From contig JAJRPF010000012.1 in NCBI GenBank assembly GCA_024280885.1, positions 1-64,000 of the forward strand: DNA of 64,000 bases, given 5' to 3'. The first letter of the stretch is position 1. Each line of letters begins with the position of its first letter. Source of the DNA: Planctomycetota bacterium. Lineage in GTDB: Bacteria; Planctomycetota; JAJSAM01; JAJVHW01. Positions 1 through 12,369 of the stretch are shown here, in pieces. The translations under genes were made by a program, and so were the position numbers. The notes under the pieces were generated by a model that was not told the origin of the DNA, did no database searches, and saw nothing but the letters and a program-made list of their open reading frames with translations.

Positions 1-2707
1 TCTCGCGGCCCAGCGCGAGACGCCGCTCGTGGTGCTCCTGCGCCTCGGGCAAGCGCCCGAGGGACCAGAAGACGTTGCCCAGGTTCCCCGTGGCGATGGC
101 CGCACCCTGCCGGTCCCCGATCTCGCGGCTCAGCGCGAGATGTCGCTCGTAGTGCTCCTGCGCCTTGGGCAGGTGGCCGAGGGACTGGAAGACCAGGCCC
201 AGGTTCCCCGTGGCGCCGGCCTCGGCCTTCTGGTCCCCGCGCGCCACTGCGAGTTCCAGCGCGCGGCGGTGGGCCGCCTCGGCCTCCTCTTGGCGTGACG
301 TTCGAGAGAAGACCAAACCGAGTGCGCTCGCCGCCTTCCCGCGCACCTCCTCGTCGCTCGCCTCCTCGGCCAGGCGTTCTGCCTCGTGCGCGCACTCCTC
401 CTGACGCGCGCGCCAGCCGACTGGGTCGAGTGCGTTCGCCAGGCGCAGCAGCGTCTTCGCGCGTTCCAGGCCGGTCAAGAGCTCCGGAATCGCCAGCGCG
501 CGTTCGGTCAGCGACGCCACCTGCGCGTGCAGATAGCCCGCGGTCAAGTGCGTCTGCGCCGCCTTGAGGTAGCGCAGTGCCTCGTCGCCGCGCGCGCCCT
601 TGAGATAGTGCTCGCAAAGGTCCACGCAGAGCGCGCCGTCCAGCGTCTCGGGGTCCTTGTCGATGGCCCTTGTGCGCGTCTCGAGCGTGTCGGCCAGCGC
701 CGCGTGGTACTCCTCGCGCAGTTGCTCCAACAGGCTCCCGTAGAGGGCCTCCTGCACCTGGTGGTGATCGAAGACCATCGTGCGCCCCGACGCGCGAACC
801 AGACGGTGCTGGCGCTCGATCTGACCGAACGCTCGCAACGCAGGGATGCGCGCGATCCCGAGCACATCCCCCACAAGCCCCGGGTCGAAGTCGTAGCCCC
901 AGCACGCAGCAACGTCGAGGAGCGCCCGCTCGTCTTCCGTCAGCGTCGAGACGCGTGCATTCACGAGATCCAAGATCGACGACGGGATCTGGATCTCGTC
1001 GATGATCTGCGTCGAGACCCACGTCCCGTCCGCTCTCTGCGTGATGAACTGCCCCTCGCGCAGACCGCGGATGATCTCGAACGCGAAGAAGGGGTTGCCG
1101 TCCGACTTGATCGCGACCCGGCTGGCAAGCGAAGACGCGAGCGCTTCGGACTTGAACGAGTCGCGGAGGAGCTCGATCAGGTCCTTTGGGAAGAGCCGCT
1201 CGACCTGTAGCTGCGTCACGTAGTCGAAACGCGCCAGGTCGCCGCGCCAATCGCCCTCGACCCCGGGTCGTGTCGTCCCGATCAAGAGCACGCGGTGCCC
1301 CGGCAACGCCATCGCCAGCGCCGAGAAGAGAGAGCGCGCCTCGTCAGGAGCGAAGTGCAGGTCGTCGATCAGGACCACGGTCGGACGCTCCGCGCCCAGG
1401 ACACGCACGGCCTGCACGAAGCACGTCACGAGCGAGTCCTTCGTCAGGGACTCCGCGCCCGTCGGCGCCGCGTCGCCAGAGAGCACGGCCTCGAAGGCCG
1501 GGACCAGGAGCGGGGTCTGCGGCAGGTAGGGCGCCGCACCCTGCTCGCCCAGTTGTTCGCGGAAGGCCGTCGAGAACGCCCCCGCGGCCGAAGCGGCTCC
1601 ACCCGGCGGGTAGCTGCCGAAGAGGAAGTTCAAGTCCTCGCCGTCGGCTTGCAAGCGCGTGATGAATTCATCCACGACGCGGCTCTTACCGATCCCCGCC
1701 TCACCCTCGATCAACACCACCTGGCCGTGACCTTCCGAAGCACGGGCGAAGCGAGCGCTCAGGAAGGAGAGTTCCTTCTCACGCCCGTAGACCGCGGTCT
1801 CGCGCGGGATGCGAATACGGCGGGTCGGGCGCTTGGTGGTCGCCTGGATCTCTCTTGCGCGCGCGTGCCACCAGGCCGAGTCCTCGCCCTCTTCGAGGAT
1901 GGCGAGGAGTTCGTCGGCGTCGGCGAAACGGTCGTCGGTGCTCTTGGCAAGGAGCGTGTGGACGACCTCCTCGAAGAAGGCCGAGAGCTGGGGGTTGATA
2001 TCACCGAGACGCCGTGGCTCGCTCTCGCACACACGCTTCATCACGCCGCGGAAGTCGTCTGCGCGGTAGGGGTGCTGGCCGGTGGAGAGTTCGTAGAGGA
2101 TCAGACCCAACGCGTGCAGGTCGCAGCGGTGATCCACGTCGCCGCCGAACTGCTCGGGCGCCGCGTACTCCGCCGATCCGACGAAGGCGCCGGACTGACT
2201 GAGGCGCAGTTGCTCGTCGGCAAGCCGCGCGACGCCGAGGTCCATCACCTTGACGACGTGATCGGCGGTGATGAGCACATTCTCCGGCTTGAGGTCGCGG
2301 TGCACGATGCCAGCGGCGTGGATGGCCGAGAGCCCCTTGCAGATCTCGCGCGCGACGTGACGACAGAGTTCCTCGGGGACCTTGTCGAGTTCCACCTGCA
2401 ACGCGGCCAACGTCTGCCCCTCGACGTACTCCATCACGAGGAAATGATACGCTCCGAGTGCGTCGCACATCAGCGTGCGAACGACGTTCTCGTGCTGGAT
2501 CGACGCCCCGAGTTGCGCCTCGCGCATGAAGCGCATGAAGAAGCCCTCGGTCTCGAGCAGATGTGGGTGCACGACCTTGAGCGCAACGCGATCGCCCACG
2601 CTCAGTCCGAGCGCACGACCCGCGACCGTCGCGGCATACACCTTCCCCATACCGCCCGAGCCAAGCTCGCGCTCGATGAGATACGGACCGAGGCGTGTCC
2701 CTAGCAT
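1..2707 (-). CDS. Ser/Thr protein kinase with AAA ATPase and TPR domains (C-terminus beyond the window)
   Basis: Predicted cytoplasmic signalling protein, at least 902 residues. The N-terminal Pkn-type kinase domain has the Gly loop GSGGMGKV near residue 17, HRDLKPEN near 134 and a DLGVARL activation segment. An AAA/ORC-like NTPase of the COG3899 type follows, with Walker A GEAGIGKSR near residue 342 and Walker B VLIDDLHFAPDE near 445. TPR-like helical repeats run off the window edge. The ATG at 2707 is chosen because an in-frame TAG lies four codons upstream. There is no Shine-Dalgarno sequence, and the start lies 9 nt after the higA stop, which suggests translational coupling to the toxin-antitoxin genes. 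It is a close paralogue of the kinase at 3395-6976, almost collinear over the kinase and ATPase domains. The phosphorylation target is unknown. Confidence 0.93.
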   Translation of the reverse strand, partial: MLGTRLGPYLIERELGSGGMGKVYAATVAGRALGLSVGDRVALKVVHPHLLETEGFFMRFMREAQLGASIQHENVVRTLMCDALGAYHFLVMEYVEGQTLAALQVELDKVPEELCRHVAREICKGLSAIHAAGIVHRDLKPENVLITADHVVKVMDLGVARLADEQLRLSQSGAFVGSAEYAAPEQFGGDVDHRCDLHALGLILYELSTGQHPYRADDFRGVMKRVCESEPRRLGDINPQLSAFFEEVVHTLLAKSTDDRFADADELLAILEEGEDSAWWHARAREIQATTKRPTRRIRIPRETAVYGREKELSFLSARFARASEGHGQVVLIEGEAGIGKSRVVDEFITRLQADGEDLNFLFGSYPPGGAASAAGAFSTAFREQLGEQGAAPYLPQTPLLVPAFEAVLSGDAAPTGAESLTKDSLVTCFVQAVRVLGAERPTVVLIDDLHFAPDEARSLFSALAMALPGHRVLLIGTTRPGVEGDWRGDLARFDYVTQLQVERLFPKDLIELLRDSFKSEALASSLASRVAIKSDGNPFFAFEIIRGLREGQFITQRADGTWVSTQIIDEIQIPSSILDLVNARVSTLTEDERALLDVAACWGYDFDPGLVGDVLGIARIPALRAFGQIERQHRLVRASGRTMVFDHHQVQEALYGSLLEQLREEYHAALADTLETRTRAIDKDPETLDGALCVDLCEHYLKGARGDEALRYLKAAQTHLTAGYLHAQVASLTERALAIPELLTGLERAKTLLRLANALDPVGWRARQEECAHEAERLAEEASDEEVRGKAASALGLVFSRTSRQEEAEAAHRRALELAVARGDQKAEAGATGNLGLVFQSLGHLPKAQEHYERHLALSREIGDRQGAAIATGNLGNVFWSLGRLPEAQEHHERRLALGRE

Positions 2708-2716
2708 CAGCGGCGT

Positions 2717-2995
2717 CTAGCCAAGCGCCGACACGGCGCGATCAGGCCGGTGCGTCGCCAGATCGTGCCCCGATTGGAGGTTGAGCCAGAACTCGGGCGT
2801 GGTCTCGAACGCCTGCGAGAAGAGCCAGGCGGTCTCTGCCGACACGCCGCGGCGTCCGCGGACGATCTCGTTGACGCGCTGCACCGGAACACCGATGTGC
2901 TTGGCGAAGTCCACCTGCGTCATCCCCATGGGGCGTAGGAACTCCTCCAGCAGGATCTCTCCCGGGTGGGTTGGGATGCGGTTCTCGGGCTGCAT
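2717..2995 (-). CDS. higA: HigA-family antitoxin (XRE-type HTH)
   Basis: Antitoxin of 92 residues expected to bind and neutralise the HigB mRNA interferase encoded just upstream and to repress the operon by DNA binding. The N-terminus RIPTHPGEILLEEF is the hallmark of HigA/VapI proteins. A helix-turn-helix follows (MTQVDFAKHIGVPVQRVNEI, residues about 22-41), and the C-terminal segment with TPEFWLNLQ is typical of the family. The ATG at 2995 is chosen because the family starts here; a longer frame reaching 3046 only overlaps higB. The gene lies 16 nt after the higB stop, and its own stop is 9 nt before the kinase start, so all three may share one autoregulated transcript. Confidence 0.93.
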   Translation of the reverse strand: MQPENRIPTHPGEILLEEFLRPMGMTQVDFAKHIGVPVQRVNEIVRGRRGVSAETAWLFSQAFETTPEFWLNLQSGHDLATHRPDRAVSALG

Positions 2996-3011
2996 GTCGT
3001 TTTCCTCGTGG

Positions 3012-3302
3012 CTAGTGATCGTCCGTGAGCGCCACGTCCTGCACACCGGCTTCGGTCCAACGGAAAATCAGCCGGACCTGGTCGTTCACCCGGATGCTGT
3101 GGAGCCCCGCCCGATCACCCCGCAACGCCTCCAAGCGGTTTCCCGGAGGAGCGCGCAGATCACGCAGTTCACGCGCGGCATTCAGCCGATCGAGCTTGCG
3201 CAGGGCCGCACGTGCGACGTCCGCTCCGATCCGTCGAGCACGCCGTGTAGGCCGACCATGATAGAGGTCCGCGGTCGCAGCGTCTCCGAACGAGGTGATC
3301 AA
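3012..3302 (-). CDS. higB: HigB-family toxin (RelE/ParE superfamily)
   Basis: Predicted ribosome-dependent mRNA interferase, 96 residues. The family pattern is visible throughout: an ITSFGD...LYHGR start, RALRKLDRLNAA, the conserved PPGNRLEALRGDRAG block, and SIRVNDQVRLIFRW near the end. The start is taken as TTG at 3302, which follows AGGGAG at a 6-nt spacing and matches the usual HigB N-terminus; a GTG at 3320 is the alternative and adds six residues. The toxin-first order (higB-higA) is characteristic of this type II system. The kinase upstream ends at 3395, leaving about 90 nt for a promoter. Confidence 0.92.
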   Translation of the reverse strand: MITSFGDAATADLYHGRPTRRARRIGADVARAALRKLDRLNAARELRDLRAPPGNRLEALRGDRAGLHSIRVNDQVRLIFRWTEAGVQDVALTDDH

Positions 3303-3394
3303 CGTGAACTCCCTGCCCACAGGGTATCTGACACATGGATACCGTGCAACCCGGTATCGGGCGAGACCCCGCTGCGCCGCCTACCGCGCGCGGA

Positions 3395-6976
<3,582 letters not shown>

Positions 6977-7002
6977 GAGCGAAAGTGTACCGAGCGGGGG
7001 GA

Positions 7003-7102
7003 GATACGGAGCCAGGACAGTTTCGGCGGAGTTCGGCGCAACGCGCTCGAACTGGCGAAGGCGAACCTCCGAACTCTGCCGCAACTGTCCTGGCTCCGTA
7101 TC
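7003..7102. repeat. Palindromic repeat, family 1 copy A
   Basis: A 100-bp imperfect palindrome whose outer arms are GATACGGAGCCAGGACAG and its near-exact complement, with inner arms around GGAGTTCGG and CCGAACTC. A second copy with the same arms lies at 54134-54232. It begins 26 bp upstream of the kinase GTG start, so the transcript leader could fold into a long hairpin. Architecture resembles REP/BIME elements; no RAYT transposase was seen in the window. Confidence 0.85.
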
Positions 7103-7207
7103 GCGGTCTCGTCGAATCGGCTCAGATGAGAGAACTCATTGTTCTGCCAGAGACCGAGCACGAAGAGCGTTCTCGACTTCGGACGGTACGGAGCCGGATC
7201 GCCGCGG

Positions 7208-8119
7208 CTACTTCCAGACGTAGTCAGGGTTCGGGACGAGCGACGCCATCACCGCGTCGAACTCACGTCGGTCGGCCTCGGTCTGCCACGTCGTAACGCG
7301 ATCGTCGCTCTTGACCGGATCGAGGTGCGTGATGACCTCGAAGCAGTACGTGTAAGCGTGTTCGCCCTTGAAGTAGAAGCTCTGGCGGCGGAGGTGCGCC
7401 TCGGCACCGACGTTGAGGCCCTCGACGAAGTAGTAGTAGACGCGCTTCATCTCCTTGTTGAGCCTGCGCGCCTTCACGCCCTTGCTGGCCTTGCGCCCCT
7501 TCCGGGCAACGCTGTCGCGATCGACTTCGTGCATGACCTTCGCGAGCTTCTTGGAATTCTCGCCCCCGACGCCGGAATAGACGGTGTTCCAGCTGTACGT
7601 CCAGATCTTGATCTCGCGGAGCAGCACGCCGCCCGGACGCTCCTGCCGGATGAACATATTCAATTGCGACGAGACCTTGCCACTGCCCTCGTACGAGGTC
7701 ATCCACTTACCACCAACCGGCAGGCCGACGAGGTAGCGCTTCCAGATGATGGGCGTCTTCGCCAGGATGTAGCGTGCCTTGACCTTCTTCCCGTGGAACG
7801 AGGCGACGGTCAGGATTTCGTTCCAGACCTTCCCGAACGCCGCGTCGCGATCCGCGGCCTTCCCGCCCCAATACGCGTTGCGGATGGAGTCGGCCCACGG
7901 ATCCAGAGCAGCACGCGCCTCCGCGATCGCCTTGAGCGTCTCGGCGTCGCCCGCCGGCTTCTTGCGCGCGTCCTTGACCACCTTGACCGCCGCCGCGACT
8001 GCCTTCCTGCGCGCGAGGGTGTCGTTCTCCGCGTACGCCTGCGCCGGTTCCGGCCGGAGCCCGAGTCCGAGCAGCAGAATCGCCACGGCCGCTAACACCA
8101 GGATGGCAAACCTTCTCAT
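7208..8119 (-). CDS. Exported protein of unknown function
   Basis: Predicted secreted protein of 303 residues, not recognised. The N-terminus MRRFAILVLAAVAILLLGLG followed by a PAQA site is a Sec signal peptide. The mature part starts with a Lys/Ala-rich helical stretch and continues as a basic, mixed alpha/beta region rich in Tyr and Trp. The ATG at 8119 is chosen because GGGAGGA lies 6 nt upstream and it puts the signal peptide at the terminus; a longer GTG-initiated frame to 8140 would run through the ribosome site. It is downstream of, and in the same direction as, the VWA gene at 8215-9948, with a 17-bp tandem repeat between them. Confidence 0.8.
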   Translation of the reverse strand: MRRFAILVLAAVAILLLGLGLRPEPAQAYAENDTLARRKAVAAAVKVVKDARKKPAGDAETLKAIAEARAALDPWADSIRNAYWGGKAADRDAAFGKVWNEILTVASFHGKKVKARYILAKTPIIWKRYLVGLPVGGKWMTSYEGSGKVSSQLNMFIRQERPGGVLLREIKIWTYSWNTVYSGVGGENSKKLAKVMHEVDRDSVARKGRKASKGVKARRLNKEMKRVYYYFVEGLNVGAEAHLRRQSFYFKGEHAYTYCFEVITHLDPVKSDDRVTTWQTEADRREFDAVMASLVPNPDYVWK

Positions 8120-8156
8120 CGTGTCCTCCCGGACGCGCACGCCCGCGCGTGTCGCG

Positions 8157-8191
8157 TCACTTGCACCGTGTCATTCACTTGCACCGTGTCA
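8157..8191. repeat. 17-bp tandem direct repeat upstream of the exported-protein gene
   Basis: Two identical copies of TCACTTGCACCGTGTCA start 18 bp apart (8157 and 8175), with a weaker third version following. They sit between the VWA gene stop and the start of the 7208-8119 gene. They could be a binding-site pair or a small replication slippage; the sequence does not decide. Confidence 0.6.
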
Positions 8192-8214
8192 CTGCACTGA
8201 GTCCGTGCACGGCG

Positions 8215-9948
8215 TCACTGTCTGTGATGGACGAACTTGCCACCGTGATCCTTCGCCAGCGAACGCATGAAGCCCTCGTCCCCGTCAACGCCGAGGAAGA
8301 TGGCGTGGATCGTGACCATCCCGTCGGGGTTCAGGCGACGCAACTCCGCCAAGATGTCCGCGTCGTATGCGATCGGGCCGCAGTTTGGCGCGCCGTCGCT
8401 CAGCACGACGATCGTGTCGGCAATCGCGTCGTCGCGCGGCGCCTTTCCCGGTCGCGTACTCGCCATCGCCTCCAGCAGGGTTCCGGCGAGATTCGTGGAC
8501 CCGCCCGGCTTCAACTTGCCGATCCACGTTGCGACCTTCTTGCGCCGCGCGTCGGTCGCCCGCACCGGACGCCGCACGAACGCGTCGAACTCATTCCCGT
8601 AGGCGAGGATGTTGAAGCTCACGCGCTCGTCGAGTCCGCCGACCGCCTGCTGTAACTCGCGCGTAGCCACGGTCATCTTGTCCGGCTCGCGGAACGCAGC
8701 GACTTCCCGCATCCCGCCCTTGAAGCCGATCCAATACGACATGCTCCCACTCCGATCGATCACGAAGAGCACGCGCGCCGACTGCAGCTCCAGACCGAAG
8801 TAGCGCGAGTAGGTCGGGCGTTCGACCTCGCCCACAGCGGCGACCTCGCCGGCCGATCGCTGCCACCCGGGACGGTACGCTTCCCACCACTCCTGCCAGG
8901 CGGTCGGGTCGTCGCCATACTGCTTTCCGGAGAGTTCGCGCAGGTACCAGATGAGATCGCGTGCGGGAACGCCCTCTTCGACCGCAACGCGTCCGACGAG
9001 CACGTCCACCGCCTCGGCACTACCGACGGCTGCGAGAAGTCGGAACGTGCTGCGGCGCACGACGGGGTCCGCGTACGACGCACCCGGCGCCACGAGGGCG
9101 ACGTCGACGAGTTCGGGGACGCGCGCGAGCAAGTGCATCGCCGGTACCACGACATCGCGCTCCGACGTGAGGGCCGACCAGGTATTCAGGTCGGCCGCCA
9201 GCATGCGTACGAGATGACCGTCGAGTGAACGCAGCAGCGCGCCCCGGCGGCTCGATCGTCGCGATCGACTGATCAGTGCTCGCACGCGCTCCGTGACGGG
9301 GGTCAGAACGTCCGGACGGTCCACGAGTGTGGCAGCGGTTGCGCGCGCCACGCCCTGGAAGCGCTGGAGGGCCTTCGAGAGTTTCTGTACGTCGCCGCAG
9401 AGGGTGCGGTTCTCGATCTCCATCGCGCGAAACTCTGTGAACTCACTCTGCTGCGACGACGCCTTCGCGACGCGGCGCATGTAGTAGGCGTACATCTTCG
9501 CGCCCTGCTTGTCGCGCACGCCGACCGCCTCCGCAAGTCGATCCTCCATCACACCGACGCTCTTCAGCGCGGCGACGGTGGCCCACGCGGCGTCGTCGCT
9601 CGACCGCAGGCGTTTCAGGATCTCTGAGCGTTGGTCGCGATCCGCGTCGGCAAGTTCCCGGAGCAGCTTGCGCTCTTCGGTGGCGCCGGAAGGCGCCGCC
9701 GCGGCGTCGTCGATTCCAACGGGGAACCCGATCCCAACAGTGAGCACAGATCCCACGCCGAACGCCAACATCCCGACGACGAGGATCACTCCGCGCCGCG
9801 CCGCTCCCCACGCTGGCCTCCCTGCTACTTGCACCCAGCCATCATCCGCTCCCGCGGCGCCCTGAACAGCGCGAAATCCCCGCCTGGCGTCGATCTCCGG
9901 GTCACTTCGTTCAGAGAACGGGATCCGCGTCCCGTCTGCGTGGCGCAC
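8215..9948 (-). CDS. Membrane-anchored or exported VWA-domain protein with HEAT-like region
   Basis: 577 residues in this frame. A hydrophobic segment (GVILVVGMLAFGVGSVLTVG, about residues 53-72) is a signal peptide or anchor. The middle is helical and HEAT-like. The C-terminal von Willebrand factor A domain begins near residue 390 with ARVLFVIDRSGSMSY, containing the DxSxS metal-ion adhesion motif; the later Thr (GGSTNLAGTL) and Asp (VVLSDGAPNCGP) ligands are present too. Such proteins bind ligands or partners in a Mg-dependent way, usually at the cell surface in this kind of bacterium. The start is uncertain: the first codon is a GTG with no clear ribosome site, and a later GTG just before the hydrophobic segment is possible. 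Precedes the exported-protein gene and may be co-transcribed with it. Confidence 0.85.
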   Translation of the reverse strand: MRHADGTRIPFSERSDPEIDARRGFRAVQGAAGADDGWVQVAGRPAWGAARRGVILVVGMLAFGVGSVLTVGIGFPVGIDDAAAAPSGATEERKLLRELADADRDQRSEILKRLRSSDDAAWATVAALKSVGVMEDRLAEAVGVRDKQGAKMYAYYMRRVAKASSQQSEFTEFRAMEIENRTLCGDVQKLSKALQRFQGVARATAATLVDRPDVLTPVTERVRALISRSRRSSRRGALLRSLDGHLVRMLAADLNTWSALTSERDVVVPAMHLLARVPELVDVALVAPGASYADPVVRRSTFRLLAAVGSAEAVDVLVGRVAVEEGVPARDLIWYLRELSGKQYGDDPTAWQEWWEAYRPGWQRSAGEVAAVGEVERPTYSRYFGLELQSARVLFVIDRSGSMSYWIGFKGGMREVAAFREPDKMTVATRELQQAVGGLDERVSFNILAYGNEFDAFVRRPVRATDARRKKVATWIGKLKPGGSTNLAGTLLEAMASTRPGKAPRDDAIADTIVVLSDGAPNCGPIAYDADILAELRRLNPDGMVTIHAIFLGVDGDEGFMRSLAKDHGGKFVHHRQ

Positions 9949-10111
9949 TCCGGCGCCATTTCTCGATCGCTGCGTGCACTACGCTTCCCGAATGCAGCAA
10001 CCGGCTGCCCTCGGAGGCTCGGTCGTCTCCACGGACCCTCTGCACGGATCCTCTTCATGGAGGATCTGAGCCACGGGCAGTGGTACGGATCCGTCCGTGG
10101 CCAGCCGAAGC

Positions 10112-10597
10112 CTACCGCGGTCGCCCGCCCGCTCTTCCGCGCCGATTGACCTCTTCGAGCAAGGCCAGGAGCCGCTCACGGCGGGCGAGCAATCGGGTCG
10201 GGTCGGACTCGTAGACGAACATGTTGGTCACGGCGCCGTCCCCGTCCGCCAGCAGACGCTGGGCCTCGGCCCTCGATGCACGCGCGAGCTTGGGCACCAC
10301 GTCGCGGAGCATGCGCAGCAACTCGTTGTCTTCCAAGCCGTCGCGCAGAGCCTCGAAACGGAGCGAGTTGATCGGGCGACCATCGGGGCCGGGGTAGGCG
10401 AGGTAGCCATCGCCGGACCAGCGGCGCTCGTACGTCCACGCCGTCGTCAACACACCGTCCGGGCAGGTGATCCAGGATGCGTCCGCGGGGTGCTTGCCCC
10501 ACGACGTCATGTTCCAGTACTCAAAGCCGCTGACGTCGTATTTGAACGCCGACCAGCCCACGATGCGCGCATCGATCAGCCGGTTCTCCACGAACAA
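10112..10597 (-). CDS. C-terminal fragment of DUF4091 glycosidase-like protein (after in-frame TGA)
   Basis: 161 residues. It contains the end of the DUF4091 catalytic-like domain: NLFVENRLIDARIVGWSAFK, then GFEYWNMTSWGKH, and the C-terminal helices RLEALRDGLEDNELL-like that close this family (here RFEALRDGLEDNELLRML). It is in the same reading frame as the 563-residue gene upstream, separated only by TGA at 10634-10636 and twelve sense codons. There is no ribosome site before the listed TTG. It is therefore either not made, or made by readthrough as part of one protein spanning 10112-12325. Confidence 0.6.
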   Translation of the reverse strand: MFVENRLIDARIVGWSAFKYDVSGFEYWNMTSWGKHPADASWITCPDGVLTTAWTYERRWSGDGYLAYPGPDGRPINSLRFEALRDGLEDNELLRMLRDVVPKLARASRAEAQRLLADGDGAVTNMFVYESDPTRLLARRERLLALLEEVNRRGRAGGRPR

Positions 10598-10633
10598 GTT
10601 GGGCTTCTCGCGCGGCCAGACGCAGATCGCCCA

Positions 10634-12325
10634 TCAGATCTCGTCCCCATCACGCTGCCTGGCGGCGGCTTGTTGCTGATCGGCCTGCTGCACGTAGACG
10701 TCCCAGGTGTCGGCAAGACCCTTCAGGGCGTCGAGCGCGCCCACTTCGTTGACGCACTGGAAGACCTTCACGTCGCGGTTGGCCTTCTTCGCCATGCGGT
10801 AGAGTTCCTCGCACTGCGGCCACCGGCCCCGACCTGGCTCATCGATGTTGTTGAAGTAGGCCATGTCGAGCCAGCCCTTCTTCTTCAGCCAGCCGCCGTA
10901 ATCGCGAAGGACGCGCGACATCTTCGTCTTCCAGTCGCTCGAGTAGGTCTTCGGAAAGCCCCATTTGCCGCTCTTGGGCGCGGACGCCATCACGAACGCG
11001 CTGAGCCCCCGATCGATCGCGTACTGGAGCTTTGCCTCGACGGCGGTGAAGTCCAACTTGCCGCGCGCCTCCGGGAAGTTGATTTTGGCCCAGCTCATTC
11101 CGTTGGCGATGTTCCCGAGTCCCATGCGCTGCTCGAGCGACAGATCCAGGTAGGGCCGATCGCTGCGCCCACCGACGAGCATGGTCTTCAGTCGGAGCCG
11201 CACGGGCAGGGTGATGTCGCGGACTCGCACCACCAGCGGCAACTTCGCGTCGCCGGCCGACGTGGCGATCGTCACCTCGCCCCGGTACTCGCCCGGATCG
11301 GTCTCCGCCGGGCAGAAGACCCGCAGGTAGACGGGTTGAACCGTCCCCGCCTCGACGGTGAAGCTCCGGTTGGGAAGCAACGGGTCGGGCCAATGCGGGC
11401 TGCTGGGTCCCTGATACCAGGGGATCGGCTTCGCCTTCGACCGGTCGCCGTACGCCACGGGCAACACCTGGATGTTGTTCGCGCTGAACACGCCCGGACC
11501 CGCCAGGTCGCTGACCGAGATCGTCACGTCGCGGAGCTCGTCGTAGCCGAAGACGAGCACCTGCGCGCCTTCGAATTCGCGGCGCGCGAGATCGATCTCG
11601 ACGCGCTCAGAGAACGCGCCACGGAAGGGTCGATCGCGCAGGACCCGCCTCAACCCGTCCGTTGCGAGGACTCCCCAGGCGTCGGATCCGCTCGTCGTCA
11701 CGGCGGCGGCACGCACGGTCCGGTCCAAGCCCGCGCCGTCGCCGCCCGGTCGCTCCTCGATCACGCGACACTCGATGTCGTCGAGGAGCAACCGCCCCTC
11801 GCCGTAGACGTAGAACCAGAGCGACAAGTCCACCAACTCGCCTTCCCCGAACTCCGCGTTGGTCGGCACGGTGGCGCGGTGGGTGTACTCCAGCCAGTCG
11901 TGCGTACCGCCCGCCAGGTCGAACTTCGCGAAGCCCTCGCCGGTCTGTCCCTCGTAGTTGACCCAGACTCCGCCCACGTGGCCCTCGGCCTTGGCCCAGA
12001 GCGTCACGCGCACGTCGGCTCCGGCGGGCACACGAAAGCGCTTGCCCCAGAACTTCCCCCGACCCTCGGTGCGCGTACTGATGAGCGCCACGGCGGAACC
12101 GCCGCCGCGTCCGCGCGCCTTCGTCGCCTTGAAACCGCCGCCGCTGCCGTCCCACTTCCAATGCTTGCGCAGGGCGCCACCTTCGAATTCGCCCCCTGGG
12201 ACGAGATTCGGCCCGGCCTGCTCGCCGGGGAACTCAGCGGCGCCGGTCGTCGCAGCGCCCCACAGAAGGAGCGTGGCGACCAGCACGGTTCTGGCCGCGG
12301 CCACGGTAGGACGGACGTATCGCAT
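10634..12325 (-). CDS. DUF4091 glycosidase-like secreted protein, main part (truncated by in-frame TGA)
   Basis: 563 residues with a signal peptide (TVLVATLLLWGAATTGAAEF). The first third is a beta-sandwich carbohydrate-binding-like region (LVPGGEFEGG...HWKWDG), followed by beta-rich domains and the start of a TIM-barrel DUF4091 domain of the GH123-like type (YFNNIDEPGRGRWPQCEELY near 485, with the DEP motif). The frame ends at EI-TGA; the next codons read WAICVWPREKPNLF, which continue the family's usual pattern of two adjacent Trp followed by a P...PNLF segment. The stop therefore sits where TGG is expected. Family members are expected to act on extracellular polysaccharide; activity of the truncated form is doubtful. 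Confidence 0.8.
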   Translation of the reverse strand: MRYVRPTVAAARTVLVATLLLWGAATTGAAEFPGEQAGPNLVPGGEFEGGALRKHWKWDGSGGGFKATKARGRGGGSAVALISTRTEGRGKFWGKRFRVPAGADVRVTLWAKAEGHVGGVWVNYEGQTGEGFAKFDLAGGTHDWLEYTHRATVPTNAEFGEGELVDLSLWFYVYGEGRLLLDDIECRVIEERPGGDGAGLDRTVRAAAVTTSGSDAWGVLATDGLRRVLRDRPFRGAFSERVEIDLARREFEGAQVLVFGYDELRDVTISVSDLAGPGVFSANNIQVLPVAYGDRSKAKPIPWYQGPSSPHWPDPLLPNRSFTVEAGTVQPVYLRVFCPAETDPGEYRGEVTIATSAGDAKLPLVVRVRDITLPVRLRLKTMLVGGRSDRPYLDLSLEQRMGLGNIANGMSWAKINFPEARGKLDFTAVEAKLQYAIDRGLSAFVMASAPKSGKWGFPKTYSSDWKTKMSRVLRDYGGWLKKKGWLDMAYFNNIDEPGRGRWPQCEELYRMAKKANRDVKVFQCVNEVGALDALKGLADTWDVYVQQADQQQAAARQRDGDEI

Positions 12326-12369
12326 GGCACACACTACGTCACCGGATCACTGCGACGCCACCCGCGGCG

